A DNA stretch of 21,739 bases from Candidatus Omnitrophota bacterium. Its GTDB lineage: Bacteria > Omnitrophota > Gorgyraeia > JABMRG01. Within the stretch, counting starts at the first letter, position 1, and each line of letters begins with the position of its first letter. The stretch lies in NCBI GenBank assembly GCA_013202935.1, contig JABMRG010000152.1, positions 1 through 21,739 on the forward strand, written 5' to 3'. Made by a program: the position numbers and the translations under genes. This document shows positions 14,597 through 21,739 of the stretch, piece after piece. Under the pieces are notes generated by a model. The model saw nothing but the letters and a program-made list of their open reading frames with translations, was not told where the DNA came from and made no database searches.

Positions 14597-16117
14597 ATGC
14601 GAAAGATAATAATATTGTCAGTTGCGGTTATTTTTTTGGTTAACCTGGGAGGCAATATAATTGCCCAGGAGGGGCCTCTTATATCGATGGACTTTCAAGA
14701 GGCAGCACTCAAGGATGTGCTTAAGGTGTTTTCTCAACAGGCGGGCTTAAATTTTGTTGCTACAACGACCATAGAGAGTAAGCAGATAACGCTTTACCTT
14801 GATGGCGTGACTGTCCAGGATGCGCTCAACTCTATCATGGAGGCAAATAATCTTACATACGACCAGGCAGAGGGGAGCAATGTATTCGTAGTAAAGGAGT
14901 CAGGAAGGGCAAAGATAAATTTAATAACAAAGGTATATACCCTTGGTTTTGCACGCCTTTCAGAAACCAGCAATGAAGGGAGTGGTACTACCCAGGTCTC
15001 TGATATCAAATCTATTTTAGAGAACCTGCTTTCAAAAGGAGAGGATGGAGGCACATTAGGAAGCATTGTAGTCGATAAGCGCACAAATAGCATTATCGTA
15101 ACCTCTATACCTGATGATTTTGTTGCTATCGAGGAGACTATAAAGAAGCTGGATGCGATTACTCCTCAGGCGTTGATAGAGGCTGAAATAGTTGAGATAC
15201 AGACATCTTCTCTTAAGAGGCTCGGGCTCGAATGGGGTGGTACAGATGGCACGTTTGTAAGGTTTAGTGGGCCTACCAGGATCACTCATTTTCCATTTAT
15301 AAGGAATAAGAACCCATTTGGCCGTAGCCTTATAGGTGATGTTGCTAGCACGAGTACTGAGAGTGAAAGTTCCGGTGGCACAACCGAAACAACAACTGAG
15401 GCAGCCCAAAGCTCGACCCTTGGCACACTTTCTTTAAGTGAGTTCTCAATTGTCCTTAAGGCCTTAGAGACAATGGGTGAGGCAAGATATCTGGCAAAAC
15501 CCAGGATTATGGCGCTAAATAATGAAACAGCAGAAATAAATATAACAGCAGATACTACAATAGGCGTAACAAAGACAAGTGTTACTGATACAGGGGAGGT
15601 TATAGAAGAGGCAGAGAGGACTGAAACAGGCGTGTCACTTAAAGTCACGCCTACTATCAATAGCCAGGGTTATATAACGATGACCTTGGAGCCTTCGGTC
15701 TCGCGAGCTGTCCAGTCACCCCTTTTTACAAACTTTGCTGATCCTGCAAAGCGAAGCGCAAAGACAACAATCATGGTACGGGATGGGCAGACGATAGCCA
15801 TAGGGGGGCTGTTAAAAACAGATGAGGAGGAAGATAACAGAGCTACTCCTGGTCTGAGCAGAATACCCTTTTTCGGCAAACTCTTTAAACGGGATAAGGT
15901 AGCTAAGGTTGAGACAGAGCTTATTATATTTATAACTGCCCATGCCATCATGGATGTGGAGGAGCTTACAACAGCTAAAAAAGAGATTGAGGAGATAAAA
16001 GAGCCCCTGCCAATTGAGGCCAGAGAGAAACAGATGGCCGATACAAGAGAGGCAGAGATCAAAAAGACCGTTATGAAACTTAGGAAAAAGAGAGATCTAG
16101 AACGAAGGACAAACTGA
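14597..16117 (+). CDS. Secretin (PilQ/GspD family outer-membrane pore)
   Basis: Forms the outer-membrane ring through which the pilus or substrates pass. The start is ATG 14597, with GGGAGG at 14582-14587; the longer in-frame ORF from 14546 would place 17 charged residues before the signal peptide. Residues 1-23 are a Sec signal peptide (MRKIIILSVAVIFLV..., likely cut after IIA). An STN/N0 domain follows (about 27-100, FQEAALKDVLKVFSQQAGLNF), then a single N1-type domain (SIVVDKRTNSIIVTSIPDD). The secretin domain runs to about 470 with FSIVLKALETMGEARYLAKP, VSLKVTPTI, MVRDGQTIAIGGLL and GLSRIPFFGKLF. At 506 residues it is short for the family: there is no AMIN domain and no further N domains. 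A Ser/Thr/Glu-rich run at 251-274 sits within the secretin domain. Confidence 0.93.
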   Translation: MRKIIILSVAVIFLVNLGGNIIAQEGPLISMDFQEAALKDVLKVFSQQAGLNFVATTTIESKQITLYLDGVTVQDALNSIMEANNLTYDQAEGSNVFVVKESGRAKINLITKVYTLGFARLSETSNEGSGTTQVSDIKSILENLLSKGEDGGTLGSIVVDKRTNSIIVTSIPDDFVAIEETIKKLDAITPQALIEAEIVEIQTSSLKRLGLEWGGTDGTFVRFSGPTRITHFPFIRNKNPFGRSLIGDVASTSTESESSGGTTETTTEAAQSSTLGTLSLSEFSIVLKALETMGEARYLAKPRIMALNNETAEINITADTTIGVTKTSVTDTGEVIEEAERTETGVSLKVTPTINSQGYITMTLEPSVSRAVQSPLFTNFADPAKRSAKTTIMVRDGQTIAIGGLLKTDEEEDNRATPGLSRIPFFGKLFKRDKVAKVETELIIFITAHAIMDVEELTTAKKEIEEIKEPLPIEAREKQMADTREAEIKKTVMKLRKKRDLERRTN

Positions 16118-16124
16118 TACAACT

Positions 16125-17831
16125 ATGCGAAAGTCAAAACTAAGATTAGGTGAGATACTCCTAAAGGAAGGCCTTCTTAATCAGTCCCAGATCGACGAGG
16201 CATTAAGATTCCAGAAATTAAGCGGAAAGACCATCGGTGATATTGTCATCGATAGAGGCTTTGCAAAAGAGAAAGATATTGCAAATGCGCTGGCCAAGCA
16301 GCTTGATATACCCTTTATGTCTTTGGCTGACGGTTCACTGGTTCCCTCAAAAGAAGAAGAGCTGGAGAAGCTTGTGCCTGAATCGTTTGCAAGACAGCAC
16401 CTGGTTCTGCCCTTATCAAAACACCTAAAGTCCCTTACAGTAGCCCTTGCAAACCCCCTGGACCTACTGGTAATCGACAACCTCAAAAAGATAACAGGTT
16501 TTGAGATAAACCATGTTATAGCAACAAAGGCTGATATAAGAGATGCTATAACTAAGTTTTACGGTTCAAAAGACTTATTGGATGAGGCTGTTGATAGCTC
16601 TTATGTTGTTGAAGAAGGTGCTGAAGCACCGGTATTTATAGAAGAGGGTAAGGATAGCCTTGAGGATGTTGTAGCTAAGGCAGAAGAAGCCCCTGTTATT
16701 AAACTCGTGAACCTTCTGTTGATTCAGGCAGTAAGAGAACGGGCAAGTGATATACATATAGAACCTTTCAGGAATAAAATAAATGTAAGATTTAGAATAG
16801 ATGGGATGCTCCATAGGATAGCACCGCCTTCACAGCATCTTTTACCAGCGCTCATATCAAGAGTAAAGATACTCTCAAAGATGGATATAGCTGAGAAGAG
16901 GCTTCCCCAAGATGGCGGTTTTACAGTCAAGGTAGAGGACAGGGCTATAGACCTCAGAGTCTCTGTTGTACCGACTATCTTTGGTGAGAAGGCGGTACTA
17001 AGAATCCTGGATAAAGGCTCTATATCATTTGAGTTGGACAAATTAGGTTTTTCAAAGAAGGATCTGGATGATTTTAAGAGCTGTATTACTAAACCCTACG
17101 GCCTCATATTTATAACAGGCCCTACAGGAAGCGGAAAATCTACCACACTCTACTCTGCCTTAAATTTTATACTAGACCCAAAAAAGAATATAGTAAGTAT
17201 CGAGGACCCTGTAGAATATCAGATACCAGGTTTAAACCAGGTCAATGTCAAGCCTAAGATAGGCCTTACCTTTGCTGAAGGCCTTCGTGCATTCTTAAGA
17301 CAAGACCCCGATGTTATTATGGTAGGTGAGGTAAGGGACTTAGAGACAGCTGAGATATCCGTAAGAGCGTCACTTACAGGCCACCTTGTATTAAGTACAC
17401 TACATACAAACGATGCTCCTTCTGCAATAACAAGACTCGTAGATATTGGCGTTGAACCGTACCTTGTTGCATCCAGTATCCTGCTTTTAATGGCACAACG
17501 GCTGGTAAGAAAGCTTTGCCCTAAGTGTAAAACTCCAGCAGAGATACCTGCTGATATTATAAAAAGATACAATCTTCCCAGAAAGCAGGTATACAAAGCA
17601 AAGGGATGCGAGTTCTGCAGGCAAACAGGCTATGCAGGAAGGACATCTATACATGAGGTTATTCTTATAAATCAGGAGATGAGAAACTTAATAGCCAAGA
17701 GCCCCACTACATCACAGCTGAGAGAAGTAACAAAGAATGCTGGTATGAGAACATTGGTACAGGATGGGCTTGATAAGGTGGTTGAAGGCGTAACAAGCAT
17801 TGAAGAAGTTATGAGCTGCGTGTTTGAGTAA
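16125..17831 (+). CDS. pilB: Type IV pilus/type II secretion assembly ATPase (PilB/GspE)
   Basis: Hexameric cytoplasmic motor that drives pilin polymerisation. The N-terminal GspE-N/MshEN domain (RLGEILLKEGLLNQSQIDEAL, about 6-150) is present once. The ATPase domain has Walker A GPTGSGKST at 332-340, an Asp box SIEDPVEYQ, Walker B VIMVGEVRD and His box LSTLHTNDAPSAI. A zinc site of the assembly-ATPase type is formed by C465, C468, C495 and C498. These four cysteines, the N-terminal domain and the length of 568 point to the extension ATPase and not the retraction ATPase PilT. It starts 7 bases after the secretin stop and is followed 12 bases later by the platform gene. The Shine-Dalgarno is weak, suggesting coupling to upstream translation. 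Confidence 0.95.
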   Translation: MRKSKLRLGEILLKEGLLNQSQIDEALRFQKLSGKTIGDIVIDRGFAKEKDIANALAKQLDIPFMSLADGSLVPSKEEELEKLVPESFARQHLVLPLSKHLKSLTVALANPLDLLVIDNLKKITGFEINHVIATKADIRDAITKFYGSKDLLDEAVDSSYVVEEGAEAPVFIEEGKDSLEDVVAKAEEAPVIKLVNLLLIQAVRERASDIHIEPFRNKINVRFRIDGMLHRIAPPSQHLLPALISRVKILSKMDIAEKRLPQDGGFTVKVEDRAIDLRVSVVPTIFGEKAVLRILDKGSISFELDKLGFSKKDLDDFKSCITKPYGLIFITGPTGSGKSTTLYSALNFILDPKKNIVSIEDPVEYQIPGLNQVNVKPKIGLTFAEGLRAFLRQDPDVIMVGEVRDLETAEISVRASLTGHLVLSTLHTNDAPSAITRLVDIGVEPYLVASSILLLMAQRLVRKLCPKCKTPAEIPADIIKRYNLPRKQVYKAKGCEFCRQTGYAGRTSIHEVILINQEMRNLIAKSPTTSQLREVTKNAGMRTLVQDGLDKVVEGVTSIEEVMSCVFE

Positions 17832-17843
17832 AAGGAGCAATGA

Positions 17844-19064
17844 ATGCCAAGGTATAAGTACATAGCAAGAAACAAAGAAGGAAAAGCAGAAGAGAGTTTT
17901 CAGGATGCCCAGAGTCAGGACGAGCTTGTAGGCATACTCCAGGCCCGTAGCCTTACAGTAGTTACGTTTAAGGAAGCAACTGAAGAAACAGCAAAGATAT
18001 CCTCAAGAAAAAGGCGCATGCATTCCGGAGTCAAGATAGATGACCTGATAACCTTCTCAAGGCAGCTTTCCACCCTTCTCGGAGCGGGAATTACCCTCTT
18101 AAGGAGCTTAGAGATAATAAGCTTACAGATTGAGTCTAAACGCCTATTTGATGCGCTGGAGGTGGTAAAGAAGGATGTTTCAGCAGGAAACAGCCTGAAG
18201 GCAACATTGGCAAAACATCCTAAGGTATTCTCTAAGCTCTGGGTAAATATTGTAGAAACCGGTGAGACTACAGGCCAACTTCCATTTGCGCTGGAACAGC
18301 TTACAACTTTTCTTGAGTCATCCGCTACTCTGACACGTAAGATAAAAAGCGCTCTTGTCTATCCCATAGTTGTTTTATGTGTTGCGGCTGGAGCGGTTAC
18401 TGTATTTATAGTAAAGATAATACCTATGTTTGCTAATATATACAGCGGCTTTGATGCCTCTCTGCCAGTTTTTACTGACATGGTATTTACAGTATGCCTT
18501 GGCATCAAAAAGTATCTGCTGATACTAGTAGGCCTCATAGTAGCTTTAGTCTTTGGTATACGTTATTATGGAAAGACTCATGAAGGCAGGAAAAATATAG
18601 ACAAGTTTAAATTAAGCCTTCCTGTTTTTGGTGATGTTATAAGACAGGTAGCAGCAGTCCGCTTTGCAAGCGGGCTTAATATGCTTATTAAGAGTGGAAC
18701 GCCGATTCTTCATGCGCTCGATATAGTTATAGAGACATCAGGCAATGTGATAGTGACAGAGATGCTCCAGAAGGTAAAGGAGAATGTGCGTGAAGGAAAA
18801 TCCATGGCAGAACCGCTTATCAAGACAGGGATCTTTCCTGATATGCTGGCGCACATGGTAGCTGTGGGTGAGGAGTCAGGCGAACTTGCTAATATGCTTG
18901 AAAATGCCTCCAAGTTCTATGAAGAGAGGGTAGATGCGACAGTATCGCGAATGGCGACACTTTTTGAGCCACTCTTAATAGTTTTTATAGGCGCAATAGT
19001 AGGAACACTTGTAATAGCGATGTTCTTACCTATATTCGGCCTATCTGGTGTAATAGGAGGATAA
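17844..19064 (+). CDS. pilC: Type II secretion F / type IV pilus platform protein (PilC/GspF)
   Basis: Inner-membrane platform that couples the ATPase to pilin insertion. The N terminus PRYKYIARNKEGK is characteristic. Two repeated T2SSF domains follow, at about 68-190 (ITFSRQLSTLLGAGITLLRSLEII) and about 270-395 (VRFASGLNMLIKSGTPILHALDIV). Each holds a four-helix cytoplasmic part with GETTGQLP or GEESGELA, and hydrophobic segments lie near 170-195, 215-240 and at the C terminus (LLIVFIGAIVGTLVIAMFLPIF). Its 406 residues are full length. AAGGAG precedes ATG 17844. No terminator separates it from the pilin gene 86 bases downstream, but promoter-like signals lie in that gap. Confidence 0.95.
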   Translation: MPRYKYIARNKEGKAEESFQDAQSQDELVGILQARSLTVVTFKEATEETAKISSRKRRMHSGVKIDDLITFSRQLSTLLGAGITLLRSLEIISLQIESKRLFDALEVVKKDVSAGNSLKATLAKHPKVFSKLWVNIVETGETTGQLPFALEQLTTFLESSATLTRKIKSALVYPIVVLCVAAGAVTVFIVKIIPMFANIYSGFDASLPVFTDMVFTVCLGIKKYLLILVGLIVALVFGIRYYGKTHEGRKNIDKFKLSLPVFGDVIRQVAAVRFASGLNMLIKSGTPILHALDIVIETSGNVIVTEMLQKVKENVREGKSMAEPLIKTGIFPDMLAHMVAVGEESGELANMLENASKFYEERVDATVSRMATLFEPLLIVFIGAIVGTLVIAMFLPIFGLSGVIGG

Positions 19065-19086
19065 AAATAATAAAAAACCAGATTTA

Positions 19087-19118
19087 GGCTTGACATAAGC
19101 AGGAATATAATATAAACT
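19087..19118 (+). promoter_or_regulatory. Pilin gene promoter region, overlapping sigma-70-like and sigma-54-like signatures
   Basis: TTGACA (19090-19095) is a perfect -35. At 17 bp it is followed by a modest TAAACT (19113-19118), or at 15 bp by TATAAA (19111-19116). The same stretch contains GG at 19087-19088 and GC at 19099-19100 exactly ten bases apart (AGGCTTG-acat-AAGCA), the core spacing of a sigma-54 -24/-12 promoter, though other positions fit poorly. Type IV pilin genes in several bacteria use sigma-54. Either reading gives the pilin gene its own transcript within the operon. An AGGAGG ribosome site (19136-19141) precedes the start codon by 9 bases. Confidence 0.5.
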
Positions 19119-19150
19119 ATAATAAAATAACAAAGAGGAGGTTTATAAAA

Positions 19151-19582
19151 ATGAAGGAAACAAAGGGTTTTACCTTAATTGAAGTACTCATAGTAGTTAT
19201 TATATTAGGTATACTCGCAACACTTGCTATTCCGCAGTTTACTGGTATGATAGCTAAGGCAAGGATGGCAGAGGCATGGTCTCTACTTGGAGCAGGAAGA
19301 ACAGGCCAGGCAGTAGTTTTTATGGAAAATGGTGCAAATGGCCCCTATGCAACTGCAGGAGAAGAAGGTGACCTCGGCGTTGATTTAGTTGCGGGTAACT
19401 TTACTATGACTATAGTTGGTGGGTCTGCTACTGAGTTTATAATACAAGCTGATGGAGCAGGCGATGCTGCTCTTATGCAGGCCCAGCTTAATGCAGCAGG
19501 GGAAAGAAGATGGACCTATGCTGATACAACTGACCCGATTCCCTGGCAGGGTGATACTGGTGGAGACTGGACAGTAGATTAA
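19151..19582 (+). CDS. Type IV prepilin / pseudopilin (N-methylation motif)
   Basis: Likely major fibre subunit of this machine. The class III leader MKETKG is short and basic, with the prepilin peptidase cut expected after G6, leaving F+1 and E+5 (FTLIEV). The long hydrophobic helix IVVIILGILATLAIPQF follows, then a 110-residue globular domain rich in Gly, Ala, Asp and Thr, with four Trp and no Cys, so there is no disulfide D-loop. The mature length of 137 residues lies between pseudopilins and classical type IVa pilins; I cannot tell the two apart from sequence alone. The strong Shine-Dalgarno, own promoter signals and strong terminator all point to high expression. It is the last gene of the cluster. 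The prepilin peptidase must be encoded elsewhere. Confidence 0.92.
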   Translation: MKETKGFTLIEVLIVVIILGILATLAIPQFTGMIAKARMAEAWSLLGAGRTGQAVVFMENGANGPYATAGEEGDLGVDLVAGNFTMTIVGGSATEFIIQADGAGDAALMQAQLNAAGERRWTYADTTDPIPWQGDTGGDWTVD

Positions 19583-19615
19583 TTAGTTCTTATATCTATT
19601 CAATTTTTCTTATAT

Positions 19616-19649
19616 AAAAAAGAGCACTTGATTTAAGTGCTCTTTTTTT
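19616..19649 (+). terminator. Strong intrinsic terminator after the pilin gene
   Basis: A 14-bp perfect stem (AAAAAAGAGCACTT at 19616-19629 with its complement at 19635-19648) closes a 5-base loop and ends in a run of seven T at 19643-19649. The A-run opposite the T-run makes it potentially active in both directions. It lies 33 bases after the pilin stop and isolates the pilus operon from ilvD. Confidence 0.93.
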
Positions 19650-19679
19650 CTGGGAAATTCCACCTTTTTTAGAATTCAT

Positions 19680-19707
19680 TTGACATATCTTATTTCTATG
19701 CTATAAT
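19680..19707 (+). promoter_or_regulatory. Near-consensus sigma-70 promoter for ilvD-ilvB
   Basis: TTGACA (19680-19685), a 16-bp spacer, and TATAAT (19702-19707) preceded by TGC, an extended -10. All 12 box positions match consensus. The expected start near 19714 leaves a leader of about 50 bases before ilvD, with AAGGAG at 19751-19756 as ribosome site. The leader is too short for a leader peptide plus attenuator, and no riboswitch-like fold is evident. Confidence 0.85.
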
Positions 19708-19762
19708 CTACTACTATCTTTAACACTATATATAAGAGCCGGTTAGGCTTAAGGAGATTATC

Positions 19763-21415
19763 ATGCGAAGTAATGTTACTAAGAAAGGCTTAGAAAGGGC
19801 GCCACACAGGGCTTTGATGTATGCTACTGGCGTACGTAAAGAAGACTTAGGTAAGCCATTTATAGGTATTGCCTCAAGTTTTACTGATCTTATACCCGGC
19901 CATGTTGATATGAGGCTCCTTGAGAGGCAGATTGAGCAAGGGGTACGCTCAGGTGGAGGGGTTCCTTTTGTGTTTGGCATACCTGGCATATGCGATGGTA
20001 TTGCTATGGGCCATGCTGGGATGAAGTATTCACTTGCCTCAAGAGAGCTGATAGCTGATTCTGTTGAAAGCGTTGCTATGGCGCATGCGCTTGATGGGCT
20101 TGTTCTTTTGACTAACTGTGATAAGATTACTCCTGGCATGCTCATGGCAGCAGCACGCCTTGACATACCTGCTATAGCTGTTACAGCAGGCCCTATGATG
20201 AGCGGAATGTACAAGATGAAGAGGCGCTCTTTTGTTCGTGATACATTTGAGGCAATGGCTAAGAGGCAAAAGGGCAAGATTAGCAACGAGGAGATGGAGA
20301 ATTTGGAGATCTGCTCCTGTCCAGGTGGTGGCTCATGCCAAGGGCTCTATACAGCAAATACTATGGCATGTGTTACAGAGACCTTAGGTATGTCTCTGCC
20401 AGGGTGTGCTACAGCGCTTATGAACTCTGCCAAGAAGAAGAGGATAGCCCTATCAAGCGGCGAGCAGATAGTTACACTCGTTAAGAAGAATATTACAACA
20501 AAGAAGATCATCAATAAGTCATCGATCTACAATGCCGTTATGGTCGATATGGCTTTAGGCGGCTCAACAAATACAATGCTTCATATACCAGCTATTGGAC
20601 ATGAGGCAGGAGTTGATATAAAGCTCGATGAACTCGACGCTATTTGCAAAAGAACACCACATATTACGAATATCCGTCCTGGTGGCGAGTATTTTATGGA
20701 GGATCTTGAGTATGCTGGCGGTATCCCTGCAGTTCTTCATAGGCTATCTGCTAAGCTGAAGAATAATATTACTGTAACAACAAAGACCTTAAAAGATACT
20801 GTAAAGAGTGCCAAGGTTTATGATGACGATATTATACGCCCTTTGAATAAGGCATACCATAAAGAAGGTGGCATAGCTATATTAAAAGGAAACATAGCTC
20901 CAAATGGCTGTGTTGTTAAGCAGAGCGCCATTTCCAAGGCTGCTATGACCTTTGTAGGAAAAGCAATATGCTTTGATTCTGAAGAAGAGGCTATGAAGGA
21001 GATCATGCAGGGTAGGATAAAGAAGAGAAGTGTTATTGTTATAAGGTATGAAGGCCCAAAAGGAGGCCCTGGCATGAGGGAGATGCTTGCCCCAACAGCT
21101 GCTATAGCAGGAATGGGCTTATCAGAAGATGTAGCCTTAATTACTGATGGAAGGTTCTCAGGCGGAACGCGTGGCCCGTGTATAGGCCACATATCCCCTG
21201 AGGCAGCAGCAGCTGGGCCTATTGCTGTTATAAAAGACGCAGATTTAATCTCAATAGATATACCAGCAAGAAAGATAGAGCTTAAGATTACAAAACAGGA
21301 AATAGTCAAGCGCTTACGCAGCTTAAAACCAAGGAAGCCTAAGATAAAGACAGGCTATCTTGCGCGTTATGCAAAGCTGGTTCAATCAGCTGCAACCGGC
21401 GCAATCGTAAACTAG
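19763..21415 (+). CDS. ilvD: Dihydroxy-acid dehydratase
   Basis: Fe-S enzyme that dehydrates 2,3-dihydroxy-isovalerate and 2,3-dihydroxy-3-methylvalerate in valine, isoleucine and leucine synthesis. Signatures are CDGIAMGHAGMKYSLASRELIADSVE, the NCDK motif with C119, CPGGGSCQGLYTANTM with C192, and near the end GPKGGPGM and LITDGRFSGGTRG. The first motif reads SSFTDLIPGH without a cysteine, as in the E. coli and Bacillus enzymes, not the PCN-type motif of the oxygen-stable [2Fe-2S] class; an oxygen-sensitive [4Fe-4S] cluster is therefore the more likely cofactor (inference). Length is 550, the lower end of normal. ATG 19763 has AAGGAG in front. It is followed 8 bases later by ilvB. Confidence 0.96.
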   Translation: MRSNVTKKGLERAPHRALMYATGVRKEDLGKPFIGIASSFTDLIPGHVDMRLLERQIEQGVRSGGGVPFVFGIPGICDGIAMGHAGMKYSLASRELIADSVESVAMAHALDGLVLLTNCDKITPGMLMAAARLDIPAIAVTAGPMMSGMYKMKRRSFVRDTFEAMAKRQKGKISNEEMENLEICSCPGGGSCQGLYTANTMACVTETLGMSLPGCATALMNSAKKKRIALSSGEQIVTLVKKNITTKKIINKSSIYNAVMVDMALGGSTNTMLHIPAIGHEAGVDIKLDELDAICKRTPHITNIRPGGEYFMEDLEYAGGIPAVLHRLSAKLKNNITVTTKTLKDTVKSAKVYDDDIIRPLNKAYHKEGGIAILKGNIAPNGCVVKQSAISKAAMTFVGKAICFDSEEEAMKEIMQGRIKKRSVIVIRYEGPKGGPGMREMLAPTAAIAGMGLSEDVALITDGRFSGGTRGPCIGHISPEAAAAGPIAVIKDADLISIDIPARKIELKITKQEIVKRLRSLKPRKPKIKTGYLARYAKLVQSAATGAIVN

Positions 21416-21423
21416 GAGTAATT

Positions 21424-21739
21424 ATGAAACTTACAGGTGCAAAGATACTTATAGAGTCTCTTGTAAAAGAGAACGTAGATATTATGTTCGGTTACCCGGG
21501 CGGGGTGGTACTGCCTATATTCGATGTGCTTTTTGACTCACCGATTAAGTTTATACTTACAAGGCATGAGCAGGGTGCTGCCCATGCTGCTGACGGCTAT
21601 GCCCGCGCAACAGGAAAAGTAGGTGTCTGCTTAGCGACATCAGGCCCGGGCGCGACAAACCTTGTTACAGGTATTGCTACCGCCTATATGGACTCTGTGC
21701 CGATAGTCGCGATTACAGGCCAGGTTAAGACAAACCTTA
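21424..21739 (+). CDS. ilvB: Acetolactate synthase large subunit, 3'-truncated by window edge
   Basis: Thiamine diphosphate enzyme that condenses pyruvate units (or pyruvate with 2-oxobutyrate), the first common step of branched-chain amino acid synthesis. The 105 visible codons hold the N-terminal pyrimidine-binding domain: MFGYPGGVVLPIFDVL, then RHEQGAAHAADGYARATG with the cofactor-activating E49, then LATSGPGATNLVTGIATAYMDSVP and ITGQV. These fit the biosynthetic enzyme better than pyruvate oxidase or glyoxylate carboligase, and the ilvD neighbour supports it. The remaining 450 or so residues, and any ilvN small subunit, lie beyond the window. GGAG (21416-21419) serves as ribosome site before ATG 21424. 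Confidence 0.95.
   Translation, partial: MKLTGAKILIESLVKENVDIMFGYPGGVVLPIFDVLFDSPIKFILTRHEQGAAHAADGYARATGKVGVCLATSGPGATNLVTGIATAYMDSVPIVAITGQVKTNL

Noticed and set aside
15056..15660. Two overlapping minus-strand open frames inside the secretin gene
   Set aside because: Both are low-complexity mirrors of the secretin coding sequence, with no start signals or known domain.
19739..19755. Small hairpin AGCC-ggtta-GGCT in the ilvD leader as an attenuator or riboswitch
   Set aside because: Only a 4-bp stem with no alternative pairing or T-run, so chance is the better explanation.
19726..20286. 186-codon minus-strand frame covering the start of ilvD
   Set aside because: It runs antisense through conserved ilvD motifs and into the ilvD ribosome site; no promoter or family signature was found.
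1..21739. CRISPR arrays, tRNA or rRNA genes, phage or defence modules
   Set aside because: No regularly spaced repeats, no tRNA-like cloverleaf sequence, and no integrase, transposase, nuclease or toxin-antitoxin gene was recognised on either strand. tRNA detection by eye is imperfect, but there is almost no non-coding space to hold one.

Overview
The window is about 21.7 kb of AT-rich bacterial DNA (roughly 38-40% G+C by eye). It is densely packed, with every recognised gene on the + strand. The codon habits (many ATA, AGA and AGG codons), a secretin-based type IV pilus/type II secretion cluster that implies an outer membrane, and a Bacillus-like order of housekeeping genes together suggest an uncultured Gram-negative lineage such as Candidatus Omnitrophota. 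That assignment is inference; no rRNA or other marker here settles it.

Region 1 (1-5319) is a translation/replication block: cysS (5' end cut by the window edge), tmk, holB, a ricT/PSP1 gene and metG. Adjacent genes overlap or sit within a few bases of each other. Region 2 (5320-5514) is an intergenic gap occupied almost entirely by a 154-bp palindromic element with perfect 15-bp ends, probably a small non-autonomous repeat (REPIN- or MITE-like). Region 3 (5515-11532) is a second tight block: tatD, a CPBP/CAAX-type membrane protease, mtnA, thiL, tsaE, tsaB and alr. Four junctions in it are 4-bp stop/start overlaps. It covers nucleic-acid turnover, methionine salvage, thiamine diphosphate synthesis, the tRNA t6A modification and D-alanine supply for the wall.

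Region 4 (11533-19649) is a type IV pilus/type II secretion-like machine. A good sigma-70-type promoter precedes a 62-residue MerR-like helix-turn-helix protein. It is followed by a fused PilM-PilN protein, PilO-like, PilP-like, a short secretin, the PilB/GspE ATPase, the PilC/GspF platform protein and finally a prepilin. The prepilin has its own upstream promoter signals and a strong terminator. The set makes up inner-membrane alignment complex, outer-membrane pore, motor, platform and fibre subunit. No retraction ATPase or prepilin peptidase is in the window.

Region 5 (19650-21739) begins branched-chain amino acid synthesis: a near-ideal promoter (TTGACA-16-TGCTATAAT), ilvD, and the first 105 codons of an ilvB-type acetolactate synthase large subunit cut by the window end.

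No tRNA, rRNA, CRISPR array, complete insertion sequence or prophage was found. No wholly unknown multi-gene system is visible. The items most worth a second look are the palindromic element, the PilM-PilN fusion, the HTH gene heading the pilus operon, and the pilin promoter, which carries overlapping sigma-70 and sigma-54-like signatures.
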